Assembly (NCBI GenBank): GCA_021323155.1
Contig: JAJTCI010000107.1
Span: 1-7,586 of the forward strand
DNA: 7,586 nt
Origin: Chitinophagaceae bacterium
GTDB lineage: Bacteria > Bacteroidota > Bacteroidia > Chitinophagales > Chitinophagaceae
Direction of reading: 5' to 3'
In this document: positions 6,408 through 7,586 of the stretch, piece after piece
Layout: the number at the start of each line of letters is the position of its first letter
How positions within the stretch are numbered: position 1 is the stretch's first letter
Notes under the pieces: model-generated
The model's input: only the letters and a program-made list of their open reading frames with translations
What the model was told of the DNA's origin: nothing
Databases searched by the model: none
Made by a program: the position numbers and the translations under genes

Positions 6408-6959
6408 TTAATATTTACCCATTATCTCGTTCACCTTGTCGCTCACAAAACGCGCGTAATCTGACAGCACCTTGGGCTGGCCTTCCGATTCCTGCAGATC
6501 CAGGCGGAACTTTTTGGGCGCCGTGCCGCCCTCGGGGATGAATTCAACATAGATGCCGCAACCATCGGCACAATCCGGGCACCCGAATGAATCTTCAGTC
6601 TTACTGTATGCCAGCAGCATCTCCGGAAGTCTACGCATCACCTGGTAGGCAAGTTCCAGCTTCGCCGGCTCGTCAAGCGTGTTTTTGAATTGCAGGCTAT
6701 CCCTGCCTTTAAAATAGTGGTTCTCATAATCCGCCCGGAGCGTTAAAACGTTCCCGGAGGTATTCAGGCTGAACATGGGCGAACAGTTTCCACCGCAATG
6801 ACCGCAGAACCTGCCAAAGATCAACTCTTCCACCAGCGCGGAGTCTTTTTCTTTATTTGGTGATATTACCTGCAAGGAGTCTGAAGAAGGCGCCATGTCG
6901 GGACCACCCGCGCACTGAGCGAATAGCAGGATTAATATAGCGATGAATGGTAAACGCAT
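6408..6959 (-). CDS. Putative lipoprotein with two CxxCxxxC motifs
   Basis: The chosen start gives 183 residues: a hydrophobic signal MRLPFIAILILLFAQC with Cys16 as a likely lipid site. The lipobox FAQC is non-standard (Gln before Cys), so a plain signal peptide or anchor is an alternative. The mature protein has two matching motifs, FCGHCGGNC (Cys52, 55, 59) and GCPDCADGC (Cys127, 130, 134), each C-x2-C-x3-C. Such a pair suggests metal or Fe-S binding or disulfides in the envelope, but no named family comes to mind. An upstream ATG at 7022 would add 21 residues in front of the signal and is rejected. TATTTTCA (6967-6974, plus-strand numbering) is a weak -7 candidate. It is first in a two-gene unit with the secreted CxxC protein. 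Confidence 0.78.
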   Translation of the reverse strand: MRLPFIAILILLFAQCAGGPDMAPSSDSLQVISPNKEKDSALVEELIFGRFCGHCGGNCSPMFSLNTSGNVLTLRADYENHYFKGRDSLQFKNTLDEPAKLELAYQVMRRLPEMLLAYSKTEDSFGCPDCADGCGIYVEFIPEGGTAPKKFRLDLQESEGQPKVLSDYARFVSDKVNEIMGKY

Positions 6960-7067
6960 CTTGCATTGAAAATACAACAAACCGGTAAAATACGATGCCT
7001 GCATTGGTGCGAAGGATTTCAACCAAACCCGCTTCCCTATATATCCACTTCATAAATATTAATCGCC

Positions 7068-7097
7068 CTTTGCGCCTTTGCCCTTTTTGCCACTTTG
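7068..7097. repeat. Degenerate CTTTG repeat, 8-9 bp period
   Basis: In the gap between two minus-strand genes, CTTTG recurs at 7068, 7076 and 7093, with a TTTTG variant at 7085, all in a GC-rich frame such as GCGCCTTTGCCC. From memory, similar CTTTGCGCCTTTGCG strings occur in intergenic DNA of Bacteroidota. Nothing else is evident in 6960-7119. Confidence 0.5.
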
Positions 7098-7119
7098 CGT
7101 GAAACCAAACGCTATGTTC

Positions 7120-7524
7120 TTAAGGGTTCACACCCATAAACACCATCACAAACACCACGCTTAAATAAACCCACACCGCTGTAAACAACCAATGCACCGT
7201 TGTTTCAAACCGTTTCCCCCTCCATAAACTCGAAGAATACCCGAAGAACTGTATATACAAACGCGCCACCCAGAATATCCCCATCCCCAACGAGATCCTT
7301 CTCCCCAGTGGCGTGTTCACCAGTTCCGTGGCCGATGTCAGGCAAAGCCATCCCATCAGCAAGACCACCAGCCCGATAAAGAAAGTATGGATGTACATCA
7401 TTTGGCGGTTGATCGGGCTCATCCCCCTGCACTCCTCCTTCCAGTTAAAGTATTTTGGAAAAAAGTAATGCATCAGCGCCAGCGCAACCAGTAAAGCTCC
7501 GATGATCTTAATATGAAGTTCCAT
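7120..7524 (-). CDS. Four-helix membrane protein of unknown function
   Basis: The 134-residue product begins MELHIKIIGALLVALALMHY and has four predicted helices at about 4-22, 42-62, 76-95 and 108-130. Between the first two is a conserved-looking polar segment, FPKYFNWKEECRGMSPINRQ, with another, YSSSLWRGKRFETTVHW, before the last. Similar short membrane proteins with the FPKYFNWKE segment occur in Bacteroidota as uncharacterised proteins, as far as I recall. No catalytic motif is obvious. The gene is separated by 160 bp from the lipoprotein gene downstream and is probably transcribed alone. I see no Shine-Dalgarno sequence and no convincing promoter in the 62 bp upstream (7525-7586), which hold no gene. 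Confidence 0.82.
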   Translation of the reverse strand: MELHIKIIGALLVALALMHYFFPKYFNWKEECRGMSPINRQMMYIHTFFIGLVVLLMGWLCLTSATELVNTPLGRRISLGMGIFWVARLYIQFFGYSSSLWRGKRFETTVHWLFTAVWVYLSVVFVMVFMGVNP

Positions 7525-7586
7525 AGATAATTGATCAGCAAGTTAAGGGTTAGTGCCGTTGCGGATTGCACGGCATGAGAAAAACA

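Noticed and set aside
6960..7022. N-terminal extension of the CxxCxxxC lipoprotein to an ATG at 7022
   Set aside because: It puts 21 residues in front of an otherwise well-formed signal sequence.
7554..7575. TGCCGT / ACGGCA inverted repeat near the window end
   Set aside because: Only a 6-bp stem with a 10-base loop and no T-tract; easily due to chance.

Overview
The window looks like chromosomal DNA from a Bacteroidota bacterium, most likely the Chitinophagaceae or a close relative. Three things suggest this: the protein families (a head-GIN lipoprotein, a YceI protein and the ligase-associated exonuclease all read like Bacteroidota members), the near absence of Shine-Dalgarno sequences before most genes, and boxes resembling the Bacteroidota -7 element TAnnTTTG very close to several start codons. 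The genus cannot be fixed from this sequence. No tRNA, rRNA, CRISPR array, insertion sequence or phage gene is visible.

Layout. A truncated head-GIN lipoprotein gene (1-464, minus) diverges from guaA. The gap between them carries four 20-bp copies of a GTCATTGCGAGCG-type repeat. A plus-strand block follows: guaA (628-2157), a secreted type-1 periplasmic-binding-fold protein (2178-3383) only 20 bp behind it, a repeat-rich spacer (GTCAG array, then a C[TC]TCAAA heptamer array), a ligase-associated metallo-beta-lactamase-fold DNA exonuclease (3540-4574, TTG start), a small 41-residue membrane protein (4579-4704) and a YceI-family protein (4800-5396). The strand then switches, and the last codons of YceI overlap the end of the first minus-strand gene. 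The minus block holds a four-helix membrane protein (5386-5796), a two-gene unit of a secreted CxxC protein (5878-6399) and a lipoprotein with two CxxCxxxC motifs (6408-6959), then another four-helix membrane protein (7120-7524).

How the genes work together. GuaA makes GMP; nothing else from purine synthesis is nearby. The exonuclease family normally works with an ATP-dependent DNA ligase, a DEXH helicase and a phosphoesterase, and none of these is in the window. Most other products are predicted to be in the envelope (lipoproteins, secreted proteins, small membrane proteins) and have no known function. The likely co-transcribed pairs are guaA with the binding-fold gene, the exonuclease with the 41-residue protein, and the lipoprotein at 6408-6959 with the secreted protein at 5878-6399.

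No clear novel defence or mobile system is present. The best leads are the 41-residue membrane protein, the cysteine-motif pair, and the exonuclease whose TTG start is built from a heptamer repeat.
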